A stretch of 64,000 nt of DNA from Pseudoscardovia suis (lineage in GTDB: Bacteria; Actinomycetota; Actinomycetes; Actinomycetales; Bifidobacteriaceae): positions 239,035 through 303,034 of the forward strand of contig NZ_PGFC01000003.1 in assembly GCF_002797875.1 (NCBI RefSeq), in the 5' to 3' direction. Position 1 is the stretch's first letter. The number at the start of each line of letters is the position of its first letter. Position numbers and translations under genes: made by a program. Under the pieces are notes generated by a model. It searched no databases and was not told the DNA's origin. It saw only the letters and a list, made by a program, of their open reading frames with translations. Positions 56,472-64,000 of the stretch are shown here, one piece after another.

Positions 56472-57703
56472 GCTTCATCTCCTTCACCGGTTGCAGCGGA
56501 AGAGACGACAGCCGCGGATGCCACGGCCGCAGCTCCACCATCCGCATCCGCGCCAAATCCCGCCGCGTCCTTAAGCCGGGGATCGAGCGCATGGTGAAGC
56601 ATGTCAACCACCAATCCCATCACGAGGAACAGCAACGACAGCAGCAGCAATTCGGATTGCACGGCAAGGAAGTCGCGCCCCTTGAGGTCATTCATGAGAA
56701 GCGTGGCGAAACCCGGCAGCGCGAAGAGATTCTCGACAACCACCACGCCGGTCATCATCGATGCGAAAGCGAGACCAGCGACCGACACGATCTGCGGGGC
56801 AGCCAGACGCAACCCCACGCGGCGCACCGCCTGGGCACGGGTCATGCCCGCCACCATCGCCTGGGCGATGTAATCGGTGTCGCACACATCCACGAGCGCA
56901 CTGCGCACATAGCGCAGCAACTGAGCCCCGGTGATGATGCCTATGGACAGCGCTGGAAGCGCCAAGGATGCCAGCGCACGGCCCGGCGCACGCCATCCGC
57001 CGCTGGGAAAGCCTTGGGACGGCAGCACGCCCAGCAGCCCCACTCCTTTGCCGAAAATCAGCACCAGCAGCAATCCGCCCCACAGCGCAGGGATGGAACC
57101 GGCGACAATGGCGCATATCTGCAAAGCGCGACGCAGTTTGGCAGAACGCGCCGTGACCGCCAGCACGCCCAGCGGTATGCCGATGGCGAGCGCCACCGCC
57201 AAACCGAGCACGGCCAGAGGCAGGGTCACCTCCATGCGGACGCCCACTTGCGCGCCCACCGCCTTGCCACTGAGCTGCGAGACGCCCAGGTTCCCATGGA
57301 GCACATCAGACAGCCAGCTGAGGTATTGCACCGGGTACGGCCGGTCCAATCCCATCTGGGCGCGCAGCCGTGCCGTTTGCTCGGGCGTGGCGGTGGTGCC
57401 GCCGAGCACCATCGCCGCATCCCCCGGCAACATGCGTAGGAACGCGAAGATGACCGCGGACTGCACGAGCGCCGCCACGATGAATGCCGCCAGCCGGCGC
57501 ACCACGTAAGGCACGCGCACATGCACATGTGCGTGGGCACGCGGCGATTGCGAGTGCGGCGACCGGAGTGCTGCTGACCGCGGTTCAGACGTTTTCGTCT
57601 GCCCTGCCGACTGTGTTACCTGTGCCGTCTGTGCCGCCGGTGCTGCCTGTGCAACCGGTGCCACCTGTGCTGCCTGTGCCGACTGTGCCGGCTTTCCTGT
57701 CAT
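56468..57703 (-). CDS. Oligopeptide ABC transporter permease (DppB/OppB-like)
   Basis: 411 residues. Core features: RRLAAFIVAALVQSAVIFAFLRMLPGD, GLDRPYPVQYLSWLSDVLHGNLG, and DTDYIAQAMVAGMTRAQAVRRVGLR as EAA loop. The extra N-terminal ~70 residues begin with AQx tripeptides (AQSAQAAQVAPVAQAA) encoded by 9-bp units, before the His/Val-rich AHAHVHVRV linker and the first membrane helix. ATG 57703 follows CAGGAG. It lies 41 bases after the binding protein. Confidence 0.92.
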   Translation of the reverse strand: MTGKPAQSAQAAQVAPVAQAAPAAQTAQVTQSAGQTKTSEPRSAALRSPHSQSPRAHAHVHVRVPYVVRRLAAFIVAALVQSAVIFAFLRMLPGDAAMVLGGTTATPEQTARLRAQMGLDRPYPVQYLSWLSDVLHGNLGVSQLSGKAVGAQVGVRMEVTLPLAVLGLAVALAIGIPLGVLAVTARSAKLRRALQICAIVAGSIPALWGGLLLVLIFGKGVGLLGVLPSQGFPSGGWRAPGRALASLALPALSIGIITGAQLLRYVRSALVDVCDTDYIAQAMVAGMTRAQAVRRVGLRLAAPQIVSVAGLAFASMMTGVVVVENLFALPGFATLLMNDLKGRDFLAVQSELLLLSLLFLVMGLVVDMLHHALDPRLKDAAGFGADADGGAAAVASAAVVSSAATGEGDEA

Positions 57704-57744
57704 GTTCCGCTCCTGCTGTTCCTGCCGCTGCTACGCCGCCACCA

Positions 57745-59436
57745 CTACGCCAGGCTGATCTGCCACAAAGGCAGATAGGTCTGGTTCATGTTCACCGGGA
57801 AGTTCTTCACGGAATCGTTCCACACCGACACCACGCGGAAGTTGAACAGCCAGTCGGCGGCGGCATCCTGCGACACCTGCTTGGCTGCCTGTGCGAGCAG
57901 CGAATCGGCCTGCGTCTCGTCGGTGCTTGCAATCGCCTGCTTGTACAGCGATTGCACGGTGGCGTTGTTATAGCCGAAGTAGTAGTCGGGGTTCGTCCAC
58001 GAGGCGAAGTCATGGCTTTCGTTGTGGTCCACGAGCGACAAGTCATAGTCATGGTTCGTGTACACGTCGGAAAGCCAGGCGCTGAACTCCACGCGGTTCA
58101 CCGTCAGCTGGATGCCTGCGTCAGCGAGCTGGCTGGTGAGTTGGTCGCCGATTTCGGTGGAATAGATGTTGGCGTAGGTGAGGGTGAGCTTGAGCGGATC
58201 GGATTCGCTGTAGCCGGCTTCGGCGAGCAGCTGCTTGGCCTTGTCGGTGTCATGCGGATACAGGTCTGTCAGATCTTCGTATCCCGGATCGAGGTCCGGG
58301 ATCGGCCCGCCCAGGGCCTTGTCGACGCCACCGCGCGCCGCGATGATGGAGTCCTCGTCAATCGCATAGCGAATCGCTTGGCGCACGCGGATGTCGGTGA
58401 GAGGCGACTTGGCGTTGTTGAAAGCGAGCACCATCTTGTCGGTGTCGTCGCCCGCCTGCACGCTGTAGCCCTTGCCATTCAGCTGCTTGACGGAATCGTA
58501 GTCGACGCCCGACAGCGTCTGGATGTCGCCGGAGCTGATGGCGTTGACTGCCGCGTTGCTGTCGGCGTAATACTTGATGGTCACGGTGTTGATTTGCGCC
58601 TTGTTAGCTCCCCAGTACTTGGGGTTGGCGACGAGGCGGGCGGAATCATTTGCCGTGAACGAATCCACGAGATAAGGGCCCGATCCGATCGCCTGCGTCT
58701 TGGCGTCGTAATTCGCATCTTTGTCGAACACGAGTCCTGCACGGCCGGTGAGGTTCCACAGCAGTTGCGAATAGGGGGCGTCGAGCGTCAACACCACCGT
58801 GCTGTCGTCGGTGGCCTCCACGGACTTGTATCCGGCAATCGCATCGTAATCCTTGTATTGGTTGGATTCCAGCTCGCTGATCGACCATGCGACGTCGTCC
58901 GCGGTCAACGCATCGCCGTTCGAGAACGTGATGCCGTCGTTGAGATGGAACGTGTAGACGGTGCCGTCAGACGACACATCCCAGCTCTTGGCGAGCCCGG
59001 GCTGCGCCTTGTTGTCGGAATCACGGGAAAGCAGCGACTCGTATACATTCCCGATGAGCAGTTGGTCGAGCGCCGACCCCGACTGGGTGCGGATGTCAAG
59101 GTTCGTGGGCGAAAGGACCATGCCCAGCGTGATGTCGTTGGCGGTGGTGGCCGACGTGGTGCCGGCCTTCTTGCGGCCGTTCGTGACGGCTGCCGCGACA
59201 ATGACCGCCACGACGACGATCACCGCCAGCAGCGACCACAGCCATGGCCGGCCATTGCCGCCATGGGGTTTCTTAGCTTTCAACGCGAGTGAAGCGTCCA
59301 ATGACGCGCCGTCGGAAGCCGCTGCCGTGCTGGCTTCGTGGCTTGCGTTGTGATCGGTGCCCTCGAAAGGTTGTGTTGGCTGCGGGTCTTGTGTGGACTG
59401 CGTGTCTTGCGCAGAGGTGTTGTTTGTGTGTGTCAT
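57745..59436 (-). CDS. Oligopeptide ABC transporter substrate-binding protein, membrane-anchored
   Basis: 563 residues, SBP_bac_5 fold (NDITLGMVLSPTNLDI; LAKSWDVSSDGTVYTFHLNDGITFSNGDALTADDV). It has no lipobox. Instead, about 63 cytoplasmic Gln/Thr/Asp/Ala-rich residues precede one membrane helix at about 64-84, so it is held by a signal anchor. ATG 59436 follows GAGAGAAG; a longer frame exists without homology. First gene of the five-gene importer. Substrate is presumably peptides; the pocket cannot be read. Confidence 0.9.
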   Translation of the reverse strand: MTHTNNTSAQDTQSTQDPQPTQPFEGTDHNASHEASTAAASDGASLDASLALKAKKPHGGNGRPWLWSLLAVIVVVAVIVAAAVTNGRKKAGTTSATTANDITLGMVLSPTNLDIRTQSGSALDQLLIGNVYESLLSRDSDNKAQPGLAKSWDVSSDGTVYTFHLNDGITFSNGDALTADDVAWSISELESNQYKDYDAIAGYKSVEATDDSTVVLTLDAPYSQLLWNLTGRAGLVFDKDANYDAKTQAIGSGPYLVDSFTANDSARLVANPKYWGANKAQINTVTIKYYADSNAAVNAISSGDIQTLSGVDYDSVKQLNGKGYSVQAGDDTDKMVLAFNNAKSPLTDIRVRQAIRYAIDEDSIIAARGGVDKALGGPIPDLDPGYEDLTDLYPHDTDKAKQLLAEAGYSESDPLKLTLTYANIYSTEIGDQLTSQLADAGIQLTVNRVEFSAWLSDVYTNHDYDLSLVDHNESHDFASWTNPDYYFGYNNATVQSLYKQAIASTDETQADSLLAQAAKQVSQDAAADWLFNFRVVSVWNDSVKNFPVNMNQTYLPLWQISLA

Positions 59437-59805
59437 GTGTCTTCTCTCATCCGGCTGTCGCCGGTGGTCGTTCCGACACGTAAGCAGCTGCATGATGCTG
59501 GGGAATCGCTGCGCAGGCGTTTGGTTCGCGGTGCAACAGGAAGAAGCCAATGGCTCCGCATGCGTGTCGTGTGCTCCGTTGTCGAATGCGTCGCCGCGCC
59601 GTGGAAGGAAGGAATCCGGCTTCAGGCCGCCAAGCGGTCCCGATCCGGCATGATCCCCGCCGAGGCGTCGTCGCGCCATGAATGGAACGGTTACGACGTT
59701 ACCCATCGCCTGCGACACCGACCGCCCCGTCACCGATTGCCACCGACACCACTGACCTGTAACACCGCTGACCCTTGGCACCACCCGCCCGGCGCCGAGG
59801 GCCGT
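59437..59805. other. Gap between the peptide importer and coaX
   Basis: Holds the importer promoter region and the coaX 3' region. Part of it (about 59700-59790) is a degenerate CACCGAC/CACTGAC-type simple repeat. No gene or clear terminator was found. Confidence 0.35.
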
Positions 59806-60585
59806 TCACCTGCGTCCGCGTTGCATCTGGCGCTTGTAGATGAGGTTCATGCCTCGGAAGATCAAATCGGGGTCGAACACGTCGATGGCGTCGGTCTTGC
59901 CTTTGAACAGCGAGGCGAAACCGCCGGTCGCCACGACGGTGAACGGCGCGCCGGTCTCCTGCCGGCACATCTCGACGGTTTTCTCCAAACCACCCAGCGC
60001 CGTGTAATACAACCCGGCCTGAATGGAGGCAACGGTGTTGGTGGCCATGACGGTCGCCGGCTCGGCGATCTCGACGTTCGGCAGTTGAGCGGTGTCTCCG
60101 GCGAGCGCATGCGCCGATGTCTGCATGCCAGGGGCTATGACGGCCATGCGGATGTTGGCGTCTTCGTCGATGTAGTTGAATGTGGTGGCGGTGCCCATGT
60201 CGATGACAAGGCATGCGCCGTGGTACAGGTAGTAGGCACCCACGCAGTTGACGATGCAATCTGACCCCAATGTGCGCGGGTCGTCGACGCGCACGTTCAC
60301 GCCGGTTTTGATGCCGGGGCCGACGATCATCGGATTGATATTGAAGAAATTGATGATGCTGGCGCGGAAGGAATGCATGACCTGCGGCACGACGGAGCAG
60401 ATGATGACGCCTTCGACATCCTCGGGTTTGTAACCGCTCATCGCGAGGAACTGCACCAGCAGCAGGCCGTATTCGTCGCCGGTGCGTGGTGCCTTCGTGG
60501 AAATGCGGTATCTGCCATGGATCTCATCGTCTTCAATGAATCCCAAGACGATGTTGGTGTTGCCGATATCCACTGCCACGATCAT
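59806..60585 (-). CDS. coaX: Type III pantothenate kinase CoaX
   Basis: First step of CoA synthesis. 259 residues: MIVAVDIGNTNIVLGFIED (ATP motif 1), DDPRTLGSDCIVNCVGAY (pantothenate site), VIDMGTATTFNYID and VVATGGFASLF. ATG 60585 follows AAGGAGG. Full length. The upstream frame extension has no homology. Confidence 0.95.
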   Translation of the reverse strand: MIVAVDIGNTNIVLGFIEDDEIHGRYRISTKAPRTGDEYGLLLVQFLAMSGYKPEDVEGVIICSVVPQVMHSFRASIINFFNINPMIVGPGIKTGVNVRVDDPRTLGSDCIVNCVGAYYLYHGACLVIDMGTATTFNYIDEDANIRMAVIAPGMQTSAHALAGDTAQLPNVEIAEPATVMATNTVASIQAGLYYTALGGLEKTVEMCRQETGAPFTVVATGGFASLFKGKTDAIDVFDPDLIFRGMNLIYKRQMQRGRR

Positions 60586-60763
60586 GGTGCCTCCTTGGCC
60601 GATGACTGCACAAACCGCCTGCCTGCAGCATGCGGCGGGGTCGCGCGCCTGCATATGCGGGCTGTGCGCCTCCCACAACACTGTACACTCCGGAGGCTCA
60701 TTCACGCCCCGGATGTGCTTGCGGCATGGCAGTGGATGCGCTTGCAGTCAAGCAGACTTGCAA

Positions 60764-61648
60764 TCAGGCGAGGGACCGCAGCGCACTCCAGCCAGTCGGC
60801 ACTTCCAACGGCACCTGGCTGCGAAACACACGGGGCGTGCCGTCGCGTGGATCAATGAAACGCAGTTCGCGGGCGACCAATTGCAAGGGCATGCTGAAAT
60901 CGTCATAGGGGCGATCCATAAGCCGCGGATAGATGTCGTCGCCGAGAATCGGCAGGCCCAAGGCGTTCATGTGCACGCGCAGCTGATGGGTCTTGCCGGT
61001 GAGCGGCTCGAGGTGGTAAGCGCGCAACCCCCATGGTGCAAGCGGCATCACAAGGTGTGCGCTCGGTGCACTCGTTGTACTCTGTGCAGTCGGTGCGGTC
61101 GGTACACTCTGGGCACTCTGGGCGGTCAGTACAGTCTGCGCAATTTGCGCGGTCTGATCATCGGCGATGTCGACGAGCGTGCACGCGTTGATCGCCTCTG
61201 GTTCCTCGAACGCCTGGATGACGCCACGCAGCTTGGTGATGTGCGACCTGCGACGCAGCGGGAAAGCGCGAGGCGGGGCAAGCGGCTCGGTGATACCGAC
61301 GCTGCGGCGTTCACGAACGGGTGCGAGCGGCGCCAGGCATTCGTAGGTCTTATGAACCTGCCTGTTTTGGAACAGCATTTGGAAAGTTCCGCGCAACGCC
61401 GGGTTCCTCACGAACACGACAACACCGGCGGTCGCCCGGTCAAGCCTATGGGCGGGCGTGATGGCATCGTCGTGATACATGCTTCGCAACCGCATCAATG
61501 CGGTCTGCCGATACCACATGCCCCGTGGCGTGGTGGGAAGAAAATGCGGTTTGTCTACGACAATGATGTCGGCATCCTCATACAGGATGCCGACATCAAA
61601 CGGTATGGCGGGTTCATCGACAACCCACCGATGGTGACCGGAACTCAC
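60764..61648 (-). CDS. RluA-type pseudouridine synthase with repeat-built insertion
   Basis: 294 residues. The catalytic Asp70 lies in HRLDRATAGVVVF; VVDKPHFLPTTPRGMW and HQLRVHMNALGLPILGDDIYP complete the family. Residues about 163-198 (TAQIAQTVLTAQSAQSVPTA) interrupt the core and are encoded by nine 9-bp units near 61046-61145. Start is GTG 61648 with a weak ribosome site. Target RNA is unknown (RluA, RluC and RluD types are not separable here). Confidence 0.87.
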   Translation of the reverse strand: MSSGHHRWVVDEPAIPFDVGILYEDADIIVVDKPHFLPTTPRGMWYRQTALMRLRSMYHDDAITPAHRLDRATAGVVVFVRNPALRGTFQMLFQNRQVHKTYECLAPLAPVRERRSVGITEPLAPPRAFPLRRRSHITKLRGVIQAFEEPEAINACTLVDIADDQTAQIAQTVLTAQSAQSVPTAPTAQSTTSAPSAHLVMPLAPWGLRAYHLEPLTGKTHQLRVHMNALGLPILGDDIYPRLMDRPYDDFSMPLQLVARELRFIDPRDGTPRVFRSQVPLEVPTGWSALRSLA

Positions 61649-61655
61649 CGATTGC

Positions 61656-61712
61656 CTGACTTCACTGTGTCCGACTTCACTGTGCCCGACTCACTGTGCC
61701 CGACTTCACTCG
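61656..61712. repeat. 15-bp tandem repeat in the gap before nnrD end
   Basis: GACTTCACTGTGTCC, GACTTCACTGTGCCC, a 14-base GACTCACTGTGCCC, then GACTTCACTCGCT, the last reaching into the nnrD stop region. Confidence 0.8.
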
Positions 61713-63787
61713 CTGAGAGCGGCGTCGGCCTTCTTCGGGTCGTCTCCGGGCTTCTTCATCGCGGGTTCGGAAACCGGGCGCAGCACGGGGGCGGCGGGAT
61801 CGAACACGCGGGAACGAGACCGCGAAACGCTCACGGTGTCGCCCGTCATGGACTTGATCGGCACGACCACATCCACGGTGCCATCGTCCTGCGGCTCGAA
61901 TTGCACGTTCTGGGGAAGCGGACGCGGCGCGGGCTGAGGCTCGGGAGCCGGAGCGGGAGCCGGAGCTGCTGGCGCCTGGACGTATGCCGACGGCGTGGCA
62001 TTGCGATAGGAACCGGGCACGAAACGTTCCGCCGGACCGTAATCAGCGCCCTGTGCAGGGGCATCGAAATCGGCAGGAGTTGTGTCGAACACATATTCCT
62101 GCGCGGGAGTCGGCACAACATAGCGCACGTTGCGCACAAGCACACTTTGCGAGCCCGGTACAGACACCCTGCCGGAACCACCCTTGGCAGGCGTGGCGAT
62201 CACCGTTGTCTCGGTGACATTGACGATTTGCGAACCAGGCACGCTGATGCGACCGGAACCGCCCTTGAGGCGCGGCTTGGCAAGCACGGCCTTCTCTGTA
62301 AGAGGCTGAGCCTTGGGGGCCTGAGCGCCAGGCACGCCAACGCGACCCGATCCGCCCTTGGGGGCTTGCGCACCAGGAACTGCGACACGGCCCGAACCAC
62401 CCTTCGGAGCCTGCGCACCAGGCACAGACACCCTGCCGGATCCGCCCTTGGGGGCCTGAGCGCCAGGCACTGCGATGCGGCCGGAACCAGCCTTGGGAGC
62501 TTGGCCACCCGGAACCGCGACACGACCCGAACCACCCTTGGAAGCCGATGCGGCAGGAGCCGACGGCTGCACGAGGCGGGCCTGGGATCCCGGAACCACA
62601 ACAGTGCCGGAACCGGCGCGAACAACCACGGAAGGCCGCGCCGGCTCACCGAAATCCGGCGTCGCGCCGCCATCAGCCGGGGCACCGGCCTGCGGAGCCT
62701 GGCCTGGGGCAACCGGTGCGCCCTGAGGTGCGGCTGCCTGAGCGTCCATGACCGCACCAGGCTCGAAGGCCTCACGGTAGCGGCGCTCCAGTTCGCCAGA
62801 GGGGTCAATGAGCGCACGCACCGTAGCGAAGGTGCCCGCGTTCGGGTTGGCGATGATTTCGTAAGCAAGGGAGATGTTGGCGATTACGTCAGAGGCGTTG
62901 ATCGGACCGCCATTGGTCGTCACCAGGAACGGCAGCAGGCCCATCGAGCCCAGCGCCATCGCATCGCGCGCCGCAAGGGAGCCGGCAAGGCCATGCAAAG
63001 CCACGCCAGTGGCGACGACCTGTGCAAGGGTGAGCTCGCCCGAATCGATGCGCGACGCATTCTGGGCAAGCACGGTGCCGATGATTCCGGCGAGCACGTC
63101 GCCAGTGCCGGCAGTGGCAAGCCAATGCGTGCCCTGCGTGTATTCGAGGATGTCACCGGGACGGCCCGCGGTGGCGATGACCGTGTCAGCGCCCTTGAGC
63201 ACACACACGCAGCCGAGACGGTCGGCAAGAATCTGAGCCCATACGCGCGGCGAGGATTCAATCTCGCCATGATGCACGTCGTAGCCAAGCGCACGAGCGA
63301 GCGCCGCCGCTTCGCCAGAGTGAGGCGTGATGACGGTGCGGGCGATGATCGGGGAATCCGGAGCGGCCTTCGCAGCGGTGTAGAACGCACCCAACGCACC
63401 GGCATCCATGACCACGTACGGCAATGCGCCGTCACGGCCACGATCCTCTGTCTCGCTGGACCCCGGGAGCAGCGACAGAATCAGCATGCGGCGACCGGAC
63501 TCCGCAATGGCGCTATCCATGCCAGAGCCCACGACCCACGCGTTAGCGGTTCCCTCACCGAACACAACCTCGGGATGCGCCGCAAGAATGGCATCCTCAC
63601 AACGCTGAGGACCCACATAGCGCACATAGCCAGCGCCAGCCTCCGTTGCTGCGGAAACACCCAGCAGCGCTGCGCCAGGGTAACGCTGGGAACCGGTAAC
63701 GAACGCCACCACGCCCCTGGTGTATTTCGAGTCCTTCAGCCCCGGGACACGTAGCACGGTCCCCGAGCACTGCAAATCCCACTGCAT
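61706..63787 (-). CDS. nnrD: ADP-dependent NAD(P)H-hydrate dehydratase with repeat-built C-terminal tail
   Basis: Repairs hydrated NAD(P)H. 693 residues. The first ~310 are the carbohydrate-kinase-like NnrD domain (VAFVTGSQRYPGAALLGVSAA, TVITPHSGEAAALA, LATAGTGDVLAGIIG). Its partner epimerase domain NnrE is absent. After residue 380 comes a tail with eight copies of [GA]GSGR[VI]xVPG[AGS]Q; five (418-489) run at a 15-residue period (KGGSGRVAVPGAQAP), encoded by 45-bp units. A Pro/Ala-rich part and QFEPQDDGTVDVVVPIKSMTGDT follow. ATG 63787 lies seven bases after GGGAG; a longer frame is rejected. Confidence 0.88.
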   Translation of the reverse strand: MQWDLQCSGTVLRVPGLKDSKYTRGVVAFVTGSQRYPGAALLGVSAATEAGAGYVRYVGPQRCEDAILAAHPEVVFGEGTANAWVVGSGMDSAIAESGRRMLILSLLPGSSETEDRGRDGALPYVVMDAGALGAFYTAAKAAPDSPIIARTVITPHSGEAAALARALGYDVHHGEIESSPRVWAQILADRLGCVCVLKGADTVIATAGRPGDILEYTQGTHWLATAGTGDVLAGIIGTVLAQNASRIDSGELTLAQVVATGVALHGLAGSLAARDAMALGSMGLLPFLVTTNGGPINASDVIANISLAYEIIANPNAGTFATVRALIDPSGELERRYREAFEPGAVMDAQAAAPQGAPVAPGQAPQAGAPADGGATPDFGEPARPSVVVRAGSGTVVVPGSQARLVQPSAPAASASKGGSGRVAVPGGQAPKAGSGRIAVPGAQAPKGGSGRVSVPGAQAPKGGSGRVAVPGAQAPKGGSGRVGVPGAQAPKAQPLTEKAVLAKPRLKGGSGRISVPGSQIVNVTETTVIATPAKGGSGRVSVPGSQSVLVRNVRYVVPTPAQEYVFDTTPADFDAPAQGADYGPAERFVPGSYRNATPSAYVQAPAAPAPAPAPEPQPAPRPLPQNVQFEPQDDGTVDVVVPIKSMTGDTVSVSRSRSRVFDPAAPVLRPVSEPAMKKPGDDPKKADAALSE
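62147..62617 (-). repeat. 45-bp coding repeat in nnrD
   Basis: Encodes the eight GSGR[VI]xVPG copies. Copies differ mostly at third codon positions and by Val/Ile, Ala/Ser/Gly swaps, which suggests selection on the protein rather than a recent DNA expansion. Confidence 0.8.
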
Positions 63788-64000
63788 ACTCAGTCTCCCA
63801 CTTCCGGCGTGCTTCAAACATAATTTGCATTCCGGCACGCACACTTGCCTCATTAATGGAATACTGATTTTTACAATACCGCGAAACCCGCACAAGCGGG
63901 TAACGGATAACGTCCGAATTCTTGCGCATTTTCGGATTCCGGCCTTGATGGAAAAGGACATGGGCCGCGCCGGGTACGATTTTCAGTCGCTAGACAATGA
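63788..64000. other. Upstream region of nnrD to window edge
   Basis: Presumably the nnrD promoter. AT-rich patches near 63835-63880; no gene start or RNA recognised. Confidence 0.3.

Noticed and set aside
60482..63754. 1090-residue plus-strand frame opposite the pseudouridine synthase and nnrD
   Set aside because: Repeat-driven shadow of nnrD; Arg/His-rich pattern without domain logic.

Overview
The window looks like a chromosomal segment of a high-GC Gram-positive, most likely Bifidobacterium or a close relative. The basis is protein-level resemblance to bifidobacterial homologues, the single-chain PurL, PurT in place of PurN, LuxS beside RecQ with transsulfuration genes, and many AGGAGG ribosome sites. 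No phage, plasmid or IS genes were seen. The species cannot be fixed by reading.

Layout. 1-8.8 kb: translation and transcription core on the minus strand (infB 5' part, nusA, tuf, fusA, rpsG, rpsL), with one plus-strand secreted protein. 9-12.7 kb: an Asp-rich protein, an RlmA-type rRNA methyltransferase and a small membrane protein. 12.8-16.1 kb: a polar amino-acid ABC importer (two permeases, ATPase, lipoprotein). 16.6-17.0 kb: a gene-free array of ~71-bp hairpin repeats beside tRNA-His. 17.3-25.2 kb: a GT4 glycosyltransferase, then purT, purC and purL. 25.5-34.8 kb: a minus-strand four-gene unit of a membrane Ser/Thr kinase, a giant Ig-like envelope protein and two uncharacterised proteins, set between purL and purF. 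35.3-43.5 kb: purF, purM, purD, a Mn/Zn-type binding lipoprotein convergent with a Fur-family regulator, then purK and purE. 43.8-48.3 kb: tRNA-Arg, dnaG, alr, luxS. 48.6-53.3 kb: recQ, then a cbs-metB transsulfuration operon. 53.8-59.4 kb: a complete five-gene oligopeptide importer. 59.8-63.8 kb: coaX, an RluA-type pseudouridine synthase and an NAD(P)H-hydrate dehydratase with a long repeat-built tail.

How the genes work together. PurF, PurD, PurT, PurL, PurM, PurK, PurE and PurC carry PRPP to SAICAR; only PurB and PurH are missing here for IMP. LuxS makes homocysteine from S-ribosylhomocysteine, and Cbs plus a MetB/MccB-type enzyme can move its sulfur to cysteine.

The strongest unusual signal is not one gene. 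Short tandem repeats are scattered through the window: 9, 12, 15 or 18 bp inside genes, always a multiple of three, and 15-17 bp between genes. They form N-terminal tails or loop insertions in otherwise ordinary enzymes and transporters. The hairpin array, the kinase/Ig-like operon and the repeat-tailed NnrD are the other main points of interest. Start codons were moved inside longer reading frames wherever a Shine-Dalgarno site decided the choice.
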